NCBI GenBank assembly: GCA_963793025.1
Contig: CAWBYL010000006.1
Location: 1,529,829 to 1,593,828 of the forward strand
Origin: CAWBYL01 sp963793025
GTDB lineage: Bacteria; Actinomycetota; Acidimicrobiia; Acidimicrobiales; Acidimicrobilacustridaceae
Reading direction: 5' to 3'
Length of the DNA stretch: 64,000 bases
The notes under the pieces were generated by a model. That model made no database searches. It was not told where the DNA came from and was given only the letters and a program-made list of their open reading frames with translations. The stretch's first letter is position 1; every line of letters starts with the position of its first letter. A program made the position numbers and the translations under genes. Positions 7,800 to 15,493 of the stretch are shown in pieces.

Positions 7800-9563
7800 G
7801 TGGCGCACGGTACGGCGGGAAGCGGCCGGGCGGACGACAGCGACGGCGACCCGGCTGGTCCAGCGGACGCCGGCACGATTGCCCGCCTCGAGCAACAACT
7901 GCGACTCCTCGCGGAGAACATCCCGGACATGATCTTCCGGTACGAGCTGGTGCCCGAGCGGCGCTACGCCTACGTGAGCCCGGCGTGCACGGCGATCTCC
8001 GGCTACACCCCCGAGGAGCACTACGGAAACCCCGAGCTGCTCCACGAGATCGTGCATCCCGAGGACCGAGCCATCCTGGCCGACACCCTGGTGCCCCGCG
8101 CCCACGGGGAACAGGCCGTGACGTTGCGCTGGCTCCACAAGGACGGATGGGTGGTGCACGTCGAGCAGACGTTCCACCTCGAACAGGCCAGCGAGGACGA
8201 CGTGGTGGCCATCGAGGGGGTCGTCCGCAACGTCACCGAGCGAACGCGGGAGCGCCAGCTGCTCGAGTACGAGGCCCGACGCGATCCGGTCACCCTCCTG
8301 GCCAGCGCCCACCTGCTCGAGGAACGCCTGGCGACCCAGCTGACCGATCCCGATCGCCCGACGATGGTGGTGGTCGCGGTACGGCTGCAGCGGTTCACCA
8401 CCATCGCCGACCATGTCGGGACGGCCGAGGCCCGATCCCTCCTGCGGGCCGCTGGCGCCCGACTGGTCGGGGCACTGCCGGACGGAGTCATGGTGGCGGG
8501 CACGGGCTCCGGTCTGTTCTGGCTCCTCGTCGTCGAGCAGACCCCGGGAGAGAGCAACCGGTACGTCGAGTCGGTCGCCGGTGCGTTCGACGAGCCACTG
8601 GTGAGTGCCGACGGGCACGACACCTACCTCGAGGTGAGCGTCGGGGCGCGCCGCGTGGAGCCGGCCGAGGACTGCACCGTCGACACCGTCCTGGGAGACA
8701 CCACCGCGGCGTTGCGCACGCTCGCCGGCGGCGACGTGCGGGCCTCCGCCCGCTGGTTCGATCCGGCCCTCCGGAAGGCGATCGCCGAGCGCCTCGATCT
8801 CGAGCACGACCTGCGGGAGGCCGTGCGGGCCGGCGAGATCGGAGTGGCGTACCAGCCCCAGGTGGACATGCGGACCGGGTTCATCCTCGGTTTCGAGGCC
8901 CTGGCCCGCTGGAACCGGCACGGGTTCGGTCCCGTGGGCCCGGACGTGTTCGCCGCGGTGGCCGAGGACATCGGGCTCATCGCCGATCTCGACGATCACG
9001 TCCTCTTCGCCGCCGCCCGCCAACTGGCCCGCTGGCGGGCGGCCGGGCTGGTGTCCGATCAGCGGGTGTCGGTGAACCTGTCGCGGCGTCAGCTGGGCCT
9101 CCCCGACCTGGCCGTCTCGCTGTTGGAGATCACCGCGGCGGTGAACCTCCCCCCCGAGGGGTTCACCGTCGAGGTCACCGAGACGGGAGTCACCGACGCC
9201 GGTGACCGGGCCGGCGAGCAGCTCCACCACCTGGCCGAACGCGGCGTGCGGATCAGCATCGACGACTTCGGAACCGGCTACTCGTCCCTCAGTGCGCTGC
9301 GCGAGCTCCCCGTCCACGAGCTGAAGGTCGACCGCAGCTTCGTGAGCGGCCTCAGCCAGGACTCGGTGGACGGCGCCATCTGCTCCGCGGTGGTCGGCCT
9401 GGCCCGGGGTCTGGGCTTGGACCTCGTCGCCGAGGGGGTCGAGACCCGGCGCCAGGCCGACGCCCTCATCGAGCTCGGTTGCCCGGTCGGGCAGGGCTAC
9501 CTCTTCGGTCGGCCGGTGCCTGCCGAAGCGGTGCCGGCGCTGATCGCCCGCGCCCCGCGCTGA
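7800..9563 (+). CDS. PAS - degenerate GGDEF - EAL protein, probable c-di-GMP phosphodiesterase
   Basis: A 587-residue cytosolic signalling protein. A PAS/PAC domain occupies about residues 25-150 (ENIPDMIFRYEL). A GGDEF-fold domain follows at about 150-310, but the signature is replaced by GTGSGLF, so cyclase activity is unlikely. An EAL domain fills about 325-575 with FEALARW (Glu366), DDFGTGYSSL, KVDRSFV and AEGVET, all compatible with active c-di-GMP hydrolysis. GTG 7800 is preferred because an upstream GTG at 7725 lies in the terminator hairpin. The PAS ligand is unknown. Confidence 0.88.
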   Translation: MAHGTAGSGRADDSDGDPAGPADAGTIARLEQQLRLLAENIPDMIFRYELVPERRYAYVSPACTAISGYTPEEHYGNPELLHEIVHPEDRAILADTLVPRAHGEQAVTLRWLHKDGWVVHVEQTFHLEQASEDDVVAIEGVVRNVTERTRERQLLEYEARRDPVTLLASAHLLEERLATQLTDPDRPTMVVVAVRLQRFTTIADHVGTAEARSLLRAAGARLVGALPDGVMVAGTGSGLFWLLVVEQTPGESNRYVESVAGAFDEPLVSADGHDTYLEVSVGARRVEPAEDCTVDTVLGDTTAALRTLAGGDVRASARWFDPALRKAIAERLDLEHDLREAVRAGEIGVAYQPQVDMRTGFILGFEALARWNRHGFGPVGPDVFAAVAEDIGLIADLDDHVLFAAARQLARWRAAGLVSDQRVSVNLSRRQLGLPDLAVSLLEITAAVNLPPEGFTVEVTETGVTDAGDRAGEQLHHLAERGVRISIDDFGTGYSSLSALRELPVHELKVDRSFVSGLSQDSVDGAICSAVVGLARGLGLDLVAEGVETRRQADALIELGCPVGQGYLFGRPVPAEAVPALIARAPR

Positions 9564-9624
9564 GCGGCGCCGTCGGCTCCTTGGACAGTGGCGGCGGAGA
9601 CGGCCGTCCGTAGGCTGGCCGGTC

Positions 9625-10605
9625 ATGGACGACGACACACGAATGCCTCTACGCCGGCTGGGCCGCTCCGGGCTCCAGGTGAGCGCCCTGTCCTTCGGCT
9701 CCTGGGTCACGTTCGGCAGCCAGGTCGACGTCGGGCTGGCCAAGGACTGCCTCAGCGCCGCCCACGACGGTGGCGTGAACTTCTTCGACAACGCCGAGTC
9801 CTACGCCGGCGGCGAGTCGGAGTCGATCATGGGTCGGGCCATCGCCGACCTGGGCTGGCCCCGGTGGTCCTACGTCATCTCGACCAAGCTCTACTGGGGC
9901 ATCCACGACGCCCCCAACATGCGCAACACGCTGAACCGCAAGTACCTCCTGCAGGCCATGGAGGGCAGCCTCGACCGTCTCGGCCTCGACTTCGTCGACC
10001 TCGTCTACTGCCACCGGAGCGATCCGGAGACCCCGATCGAGGAGACGGTGTGGGCCATGCACGACCTCGTGGAGCGAGGTCAGGCCCTCTACTGGGGTAC
10101 CTCCGAGTGGTCGGCGGCCGACATCCGGGCCGCGTGGGAGATCGCCGAGCGCCACCACCTGCGTGCCCCGGTGGTCGAGCAGCCGCAGTACAACCTGTTC
10201 GAGCGAGGGCGGGTGGAGGTCGAGTACAGCCGTCTCTACGACGACATCGGCCTCGGGCTCACCACGTGGAGCCCGCTTGCTTCGGGCTTGCTCACCGGCA
10301 AGTACCTCGAGGGGATCCCCGAGGGGAGTCGGGCCAGCCTCCCGGGCTACGAGTGGCTCGAGTCGATGCTCACCGACCCCGACCGCAACGAGAAGGTCCG
10401 ACGCCTTCGGGTCATCGCCGACGAGATGGAGTGCACCCTCTCGCAGCTCGCCATCGCCTGGTGCGCGGTCAACCCCGACGTGTCGAGCGTGATCACCGGC
10501 GCCAGCCGGGTGGAGCAGGTCGAGGAGAACCTCGGCGCCCTCGACGTGCTCGGCGCTCTCGACTCCGAGCTTCTCGACCGCATCGACGACGTGTTCGCCT
10601 CGTGA
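9625..10605 (+). CDS. Aldo/keto reductase (voltage-gated K+ channel beta-subunit-like)
   Basis: NADPH-dependent carbonyl reductase, 326 residues, TIM barrel. The start MPLRRLGRSGLQVSALSFG, the catalytic tyrosine region FFDNAESYAGGESE, the VYCHRSDP strand and WSPLASGLLTGKY place it in the AKR6/AKR12-like group. The substrate is not predictable. It overlaps the next gene by 4 nt (GTGA), so the two are translationally coupled. Confidence 0.88.
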   Translation: MDDDTRMPLRRLGRSGLQVSALSFGSWVTFGSQVDVGLAKDCLSAAHDGGVNFFDNAESYAGGESESIMGRAIADLGWPRWSYVISTKLYWGIHDAPNMRNTLNRKYLLQAMEGSLDRLGLDFVDLVYCHRSDPETPIEETVWAMHDLVERGQALYWGTSEWSAADIRAAWEIAERHHLRAPVVEQPQYNLFERGRVEVEYSRLYDDIGLGLTTWSPLASGLLTGKYLEGIPEGSRASLPGYEWLESMLTDPDRNEKVRRLRVIADEMECTLSQLAIAWCAVNPDVSSVITGASRVEQVEENLGALDVLGALDSELLDRIDDVFAS

Positions 10606-11189
10606 CCATCCGGTCGTTGTGCGTCTACTGCGGATCGTCGATGGGCCGCGACCCGAGCCATCGGGCCGATGCCGAGCGGCTCGGGCAGATCCTCGGTGAG
10701 CGCGGGATCCGGCTGGTGTACGGCGGCGGCGCCGTCGGTCTCATGGGTGTGGTGGCCGACAACGTGGTGGCCACCGGCGGCGAGGTGATCGGTGTCATCC
10801 CCAAGGGCCTGTTCTCTCGGGAGGTGCCCCACGGCGGGCTCACCGAGCTCGTCGAGGTGGGTTCGATGCACGAGCGCAAGCACCGCATGTTCGAGGAGGC
10901 CGACGCCTTCGTGGCCCTCCCGGGCGGGCTGGGCACGCTCGAGGAGCTGGCCGAGATCACCACCTGGGCCCAGCTGGGCATTCACGACAAGCCCATCGGG
11001 GTGCTCGACCGCGACGGCTTCTGGAGGCCGATGCTGGAGTTCCTCGATCGCGCCGTGGACTCCGGGTTCCTCCGTCCCGCCAACCGGGGCCTCATCGTGC
11101 GCATCGACTCGGCCGACGCCGTGGTGCCCACGCTCGAAGGCCATCGGGTGCCCCCCAACCCGGCCCTGCTCGAGGCTGACGAGGCCTGA
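10602..11189 (+). CDS. LOG-family protein (nucleoside 5'-monophosphate phosphoribohydrolase)
   Basis: 195 residues with the Rossmann-like LOG fold: VYCGSSMG near the N-terminus and the signature PGGLGTLEELAE near residue 107, with arginines of MHERKHRMFE upstream. Relatives hydrolyse cytokinin riboside monophosphate or related nucleotides to free base and ribose 5-phosphate. The GTG at 10602 overlaps the upstream stop. Confidence 0.88.
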   Translation: MTIRSLCVYCGSSMGRDPSHRADAERLGQILGERGIRLVYGGGAVGLMGVVADNVVATGGEVIGVIPKGLFSREVPHGGLTELVEVGSMHERKHRMFEEADAFVALPGGLGTLEELAEITTWAQLGIHDKPIGVLDRDGFWRPMLEFLDRAVDSGFLRPANRGLIVRIDSADAVVPTLEGHRVPPNPALLEADEA

Positions 11190-11279
11190 CCGTCGGGAGC
11201 TCCACCCGTCGTCGTTGTCCGCTGGCTCGACCGCGGGCAGACTGCGACGGCGATCAACGATCCCGGGGGGAGTCGACTC

Positions 11280-12206
11280 ATGTCCGACACAGGTGGCGCC
11301 GAGGCGCACCCGCGGCTGGCGGGCCGCGCGGCGCTGGTGACCGGCGCGGGGAACGGGATCGGGCAGGCGTGCGCGGAGGCGCTGGCCGCCCACGGAGCGT
11401 CGGTGGTCGTCAACGACCTGGGCACCGACGAGTACGCCAGCGGGGTCAGCTCCGACGCCGCCGACTCGACCGTCGACGGCATCCGCACGGCCGGCGGTAC
11501 CGCCGTCGCCAACTACGACTCGGTGGCCGACGCCGACGGCTGCGCCCGCGCCGTGCAGACGGCGGTCGACGAGTTCGGTCAGCTCGACATCGTGGTGGGC
11601 TGCGCCGGGGCGATCATCGACGGCACCCTGGCCGCCGACGACGAGACCTACCTGAGGTTCATGGCCCTGTTCCTCCACCAGAAGTTCTGGCTGGCCCGGG
11701 CCGCCCTGCCCGGGATGCTGGAGCGCGGGTGGGGTCGGATCATCACCACCACCTCGCACGGAGCCACCGGGCTGCTCGGTCAACCCACCTTCGCCGCGGC
11801 CATGGGCGGGGTGATCTCCATGACGCGCGCGATCGCTTTCGAGCACGCCGGCTCCGGGGTGACGGCCAACTGCCTCTCGCCCGGTGGGGCGACCCGGCTG
11901 CACGCCGTGAGCCGGCCCATGTTCGAACAGCTCCGCGCCGACGAGCTCATCTCCGAAGAGGAGTGGGACGACTACGTGAACACTCCGCCCCCGGCCTACG
12001 TGGCGCCGATCGTGGCCTGGTTGTGCACCGATCGGGGCGACGGGGTCACCGGTCAGGTCTTCCATGCCATGGGGGGCGAGGTCGGCGTCTGGAACCGCTA
12101 CGAGGTCGACCGTCTGATCTACCGGGGCGACCACCGCACCAGTCCGCCCTGGACCATGGAGGAGCTCGACCGCCACGTGCCCAAGGTGCTCTTGGCCGAT
12201 CAGTGA
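11280..12206 (+). CDS. Short-chain dehydrogenase with substituted catalytic YxxxK motif
   Basis: 308 residues with an intact NAD(P)-binding site (VTGAGNGIGQACAE) and an Asn-Asp after the second strand (VVNDLG), like the hydroxyacyl-CoA dehydrogenase group. The active-site serine region reads TTSHGATG, but the expected YxxxK reads FAAAM: Phe171 replaces Tyr and Met175 replaces Lys. The rest of the helix (GGVISMTRAIAFEHAGSGV) and the SPGG loop are conserved. Either the enzyme uses another mechanism, or it is a non-catalytic binding protein. Convergent with phaC, whose own context suggests hydroxyacyl-CoA metabolism. Confidence 0.8.
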   Translation: MSDTGGAEAHPRLAGRAALVTGAGNGIGQACAEALAAHGASVVVNDLGTDEYASGVSSDAADSTVDGIRTAGGTAVANYDSVADADGCARAVQTAVDEFGQLDIVVGCAGAIIDGTLAADDETYLRFMALFLHQKFWLARAALPGMLERGWGRIITTTSHGATGLLGQPTFAAAMGGVISMTRAIAFEHAGSGVTANCLSPGGATRLHAVSRPMFEQLRADELISEEEWDDYVNTPPPAYVAPIVAWLCTDRGDGVTGQVFHAMGGEVGVWNRYEVDRLIYRGDHRTSPPWTMEELDRHVPKVLLADQ

Positions 12207-12216
12207 GCGGACGCTC

Positions 12217-13938
12217 TCAACGAGAGGCGTTGCGGACGTAGCGGCCCGGGGCGTCACCGAGGGGCGGGTGGTCTTCCGAGCCGAGCTCCTCGGGCCGGTC
12301 CCGCAGGTCGCCGCCGCGCTCGTCCATCCACCGGGCCCAGTCCTCCCACCACGTCTCGTGGTGCAGCTCGGCGCCTTCGCGCCACTCCTCGGGCCCGCTC
12401 GAACCGGCGCGCTCGTTGGTCCAGTAGCGGGCCTTGGCGCTGGGAGGGTTGACGATCCCGGCGATGTGGCCCGACGTGCTCAGCACGAAGCGGGTGGGGC
12501 CTCCGAGCATCTGGCTGGTCTTGTGGGCCGAGCTCCACGGGACGATGTGGTCGTCCACCGCGCCCAGCACGTAGGCATCCACGTGGGCGGCCCCGGGGTC
12601 GAGCTTGTAGCCGTCGACCTCGAACTCCCCTCGTGAGAACTGGTTCTCCAGGTAGAACGACCGGAGGTACTGCGAGTGCATGCGGGCCGGCATCCTCGTG
12701 CTGTCGGCGTTCCAGGCGAGCAGGTCGAACGCCGGAGGGCTGTCGCCCAGCAGCCAGTTGCTGGCCACGTAGGAGAAGATCAGGTCCCGGGCCCGCAGGG
12801 TGTCGAAGGTGCGCGACATCTCCTTGGCGTCGAGATAGCCCTTGGCCTCCATGCGCCGTTCGATCCCGCTGACCGTCGAATCGTCCAGGAGGACGCCGAG
12901 CAGCCCCGGCTCGGAGAAGTCGGTGTGGGTGTTGAGGAAGGTCGCCGACTGCACCGGGTCGTCGCCCATCTGGGCGGCGTAGGCCAGCCCGATCGCCGTC
13001 AGCGTGCCCCCGAGGCAGGCCGAGACGGTGTTGACCTTCTCGGCCCCGGTGATGGCGCGAACCACGTCGATGGCCTGGAACAGGCCGTCTCGCAGGTAGT
13101 CGTCGAAGCCGAGGTCCCGCATGGAGCGGTCGGGGTTGCGGAAGCTGATGGCGAACGACGCCTGGCCGTGGCGCACCGCCCACTCGATCAGGCTGCGCCC
13201 TGGTGCCAGATCCATGATGTAGTACTTGTTGATCCACGGCGGGCAGAACACCAGGGGAATCTCCCGGACCTGTTCGGTCTGGGGCTCGTACTGCAGGACC
13301 TCGATCAGCTCGTTGCGGTAGACGACGCGCCCGGGCGTGGCCGCCATGTTGACCCCGAGCTCGAAGCTCGAGGTGTCCACCTGGGCCGGCCACCCTTCGT
13401 TGCGAACGATGTCGTGCACCATGTTGCGGGCGCCCCGGATGACGCTCTTGCCCCCGGTGTCGAAGGCGCGCCGCACGGCGGCGGGGTTTCCGAGGAGGGT
13501 GTTGGTCGGCGACATCGCGGCGTCGAGGAACTGAGCGGCGAAGTTCGCCTTCTTGGCGGTGTCGGCGGACACCTTGGCGATGGTCAGGAGCTCCTCGACG
13601 GTTCGCACCGCGAGCAGGTGCTCCTGAGCGAGGAGGAAGTAGGCGGGGTTCTGCTGGAAGGCCAGGTCGTCGAAGCGCCGGTCGCCCTTGGTGGGCCGGG
13701 CCGGGCCCTCTCGCTCCATACCCACCAGACGGGCAGCGGCGGCCACGCCGGCCAGCGCCGATCGCTCGCCGAAGCGCAACCCGATCCGGGTGGCCCGCAC
13801 CGGCGCCAGCACGGTCGACCCCAGGGCCAACGTCAGGCTCCTGAACAGCGCCGCCGGGTCGGCTTTCGCGATGGGGACCTCGGCCGCTCCGGGGCGGGGG
13901 AGGAACTGGTCCTCGGCGTCCGGCTCCTCGTCTGCCAT
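12217..13938 (-). CDS. phaC: Class I poly(3-hydroxyalkanoate) synthase
   Basis: Polymerises (R)-3-hydroxyacyl-CoA into storage granules. The 573-residue length fits class I PhaC. The lipase-like box is SACLGG with nucleophile Cys308; the other members are about Asp462 (GAVDDHIVPW) and His491 (TSGHIAGIVNPP). The N-terminal part contains the usual FAAQFLDAAMSPTN region. No phaA, phaB or phasin gene is adjacent; the convergent SDR could be a partner but lacks catalytic residues. The promoter region holds a Crp-like site. Confidence 0.92.
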   Translation of the reverse strand: MADEEPDAEDQFLPRPGAAEVPIAKADPAALFRSLTLALGSTVLAPVRATRIGLRFGERSALAGVAAAARLVGMEREGPARPTKGDRRFDDLAFQQNPAYFLLAQEHLLAVRTVEELLTIAKVSADTAKKANFAAQFLDAAMSPTNTLLGNPAAVRRAFDTGGKSVIRGARNMVHDIVRNEGWPAQVDTSSFELGVNMAATPGRVVYRNELIEVLQYEPQTEQVREIPLVFCPPWINKYYIMDLAPGRSLIEWAVRHGQASFAISFRNPDRSMRDLGFDDYLRDGLFQAIDVVRAITGAEKVNTVSACLGGTLTAIGLAYAAQMGDDPVQSATFLNTHTDFSEPGLLGVLLDDSTVSGIERRMEAKGYLDAKEMSRTFDTLRARDLIFSYVASNWLLGDSPPAFDLLAWNADSTRMPARMHSQYLRSFYLENQFSRGEFEVDGYKLDPGAAHVDAYVLGAVDDHIVPWSSAHKTSQMLGGPTRFVLSTSGHIAGIVNPPSAKARYWTNERAGSSGPEEWREGAELHHETWWEDWARWMDERGGDLRDRPEELGSEDHPPLGDAPGRYVRNASR

Positions 13939-14043
13939 CGCTGCTCCCTTCGCTGCGCCCGGCCCGGTCGGGCTCCCGTGCGGCGGTCCGGGAGGACCTC
14001 TGACCGGGCGTCGTGGTCGATGACCGCGAGCGCTCCGTGCGTG

Positions 14044-14061
14044 GTGTGATGTCCGTCACAC
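14044..14061. promoter_or_regulatory. Perfect Crp-type palindrome TGTGA-N6-TCACA
   Basis: GTGTGA, six bases, TCACAC, in the 216-bp region between divergent phaC and the geranylgeranyl-reductase-family gene. It matches the consensus recognised by E. coli CRP and M. tuberculosis Crp exactly. It lies 105 bp before the phaC start and 94 bp before the divergent start, so either could be the target. The window also encodes a class III adenylate cyclase. Confidence 0.6.
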
Positions 14062-14154
14062 TTGCGGGGCGGCGGGAGCGTGTCAATGACGGTTCGGTGT
14101 CGTTCGGACCCGTCCGATGGGGGACGGGCGCGATCGGCGGGCGACAATCGGGGG

Positions 14155-15396
14155 ATGGAGCACTGCGACGTCGCCGTGATCGGAGCGGGCCCCGCCGGAG
14201 CGGCTGCGGCCACCTGGGCCGCTCGGTTCGGGGCGCGTGTCGTGCTGTTCGAGAAGGCGGCCCGCGGCCGGGACAAGTCCTGCGGCGACGGCCTCACGCC
14301 GCGGGCGGTGGCCGAGCTGCGCCGCCTGGGCCTCGACATCGACCGCTTCCATCGCATCGACGGGCTTCGCGTCCAGGCGGGTCGGACGGTGCGGGAGGTG
14401 CGCTGGCCCGACGGCGCCTTTCCGCCGGTGGGCGCGGTGGCCCCCCGAGCCGAGTTCGACGCCATGGTGATGCAGGCGGCGGTCGAGGCCGGAGCCGACC
14501 TGCGCGAGCACGAGGCGGCCGAGCCGGTCCTCGACGGCGATCGGGTCGTGGGCGTCCGGGCGGGATCGGCCTCGGTGCGGGCCGATCTGGTGGTGGTGGC
14601 CTCCGGTGCCGGTTCGGCCGCCGCGCGACTCCTCGGCGCCACGCGCGTCCCCACGTCGCCGTTCGGTCTGGCCATCCGGGCCTACGCGCCGTCCCCCGAG
14701 GCCGACGACCGCTACATGGAGGCCTGTCTCACCGTCGAGGGCCCCGACGGCTCCCTGATCCCCGGCTACGGGTGGGTCTTCCCTGCGGGCGACGGCCTGG
14801 TGAACATCGGGGTCGGCGCCCTGTCGACCATGCGGAACTTCTCGCAGCTCAACCTGAACACCATGCTCGATGCCTACACCGCCCAGGTCGGACGAACGTG
14901 GGGTCTGGGTTCGTTCACCGACCGGCCCCGCGCCTGGCGCCTGCCCATGCACGTCGAGCGCCGCAGCGGACCGGGCTGGGTCGCAGTGGGCGACGCCGCC
15001 GGGCTGGTCAACCCGTTCAACGGCGAGGGCATCGACTACGCCCTCGAATCGGGTCGCCATGCCGCCGAGCTGTTCCGCGCCGAGCCCGGCATCGCCCCCG
15101 CGGCCTACCAGGCCCTGCTGGCCCGGGAGTACGACCCGTTCTTCGCCACCGCTCGGCGCTTCGCCTGGGTGATCGGTCGCCCTCGACTGCTCCGGGCCCT
15201 CCTCGGCGTCGCTCTCTCGACGGAGTTCACCATGGAGTTGGTGCTCGACATCATGGCCAACCTGATCGACCGGGAGCACCCGGGTCTGGCCGGTCGACTC
15301 CTCGACGGCGGCGGACGGGCGTTGGCCCTGGCCGACCCCGTGTTGACCCGGGAACGGCGCCCGGGTGTCGTCGTTGCCGGGACCGCGGCGCGGTGA
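14155..15396 (+). CDS. FAD-dependent geranylgeranyl reductase family oxidoreductase
   Basis: 413 residues with an N-terminal dinucleotide fold (DVAVIGAGPAGAAAA), the family motif SCGDGLTPRAVAEL near residue 40, and the second FAD motif VAVGDAAGLVNPFNGEGIDYAL near residue 280. Relatives reduce isoprenoid double bonds in chlorophyll, archaeal lipids or menaquinone (MenJ type in mycobacteria). Menaquinone or carotenoid side-chain reduction is a reasonable guess. ATG 14155 begins just before the FAD fold. Confidence 0.85.
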   Translation: MEHCDVAVIGAGPAGAAAATWAARFGARVVLFEKAARGRDKSCGDGLTPRAVAELRRLGLDIDRFHRIDGLRVQAGRTVREVRWPDGAFPPVGAVAPRAEFDAMVMQAAVEAGADLREHEAAEPVLDGDRVVGVRAGSASVRADLVVVASGAGSAAARLLGATRVPTSPFGLAIRAYAPSPEADDRYMEACLTVEGPDGSLIPGYGWVFPAGDGLVNIGVGALSTMRNFSQLNLNTMLDAYTAQVGRTWGLGSFTDRPRAWRLPMHVERRSGPGWVAVGDAAGLVNPFNGEGIDYALESGRHAAELFRAEPGIAPAAYQALLAREYDPFFATARRFAWVIGRPRLLRALLGVALSTEFTMELVLDIMANLIDREHPGLAGRLLDGGGRALALADPVLTRERRPGVVVAGTAAR

Positions 15397-15419
15397 ACAG
15401 AGGCTGAACCTTCGTTCCC

Positions 15420-15448
15420 ATCCACGACCCGGCGGGTAGGTCGTGGAT
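15420..15448. repeat. 10-bp-arm inverted repeat between the reductase gene and the phosphoketolase gene
   Basis: ATCCACGACC, nine bases, GGTCGTGGAT. It is 24 nt after the upstream stop and 46 nt before the phosphoketolase start, so it may be a U-less terminator or an operator for the phosphoketolase operon. Confidence 0.45.
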
Positions 15449-15493
15449 ACCGTCGCCGGGAGCCCGGAACCGGGCGGCAGGAGGGGTGACGCC

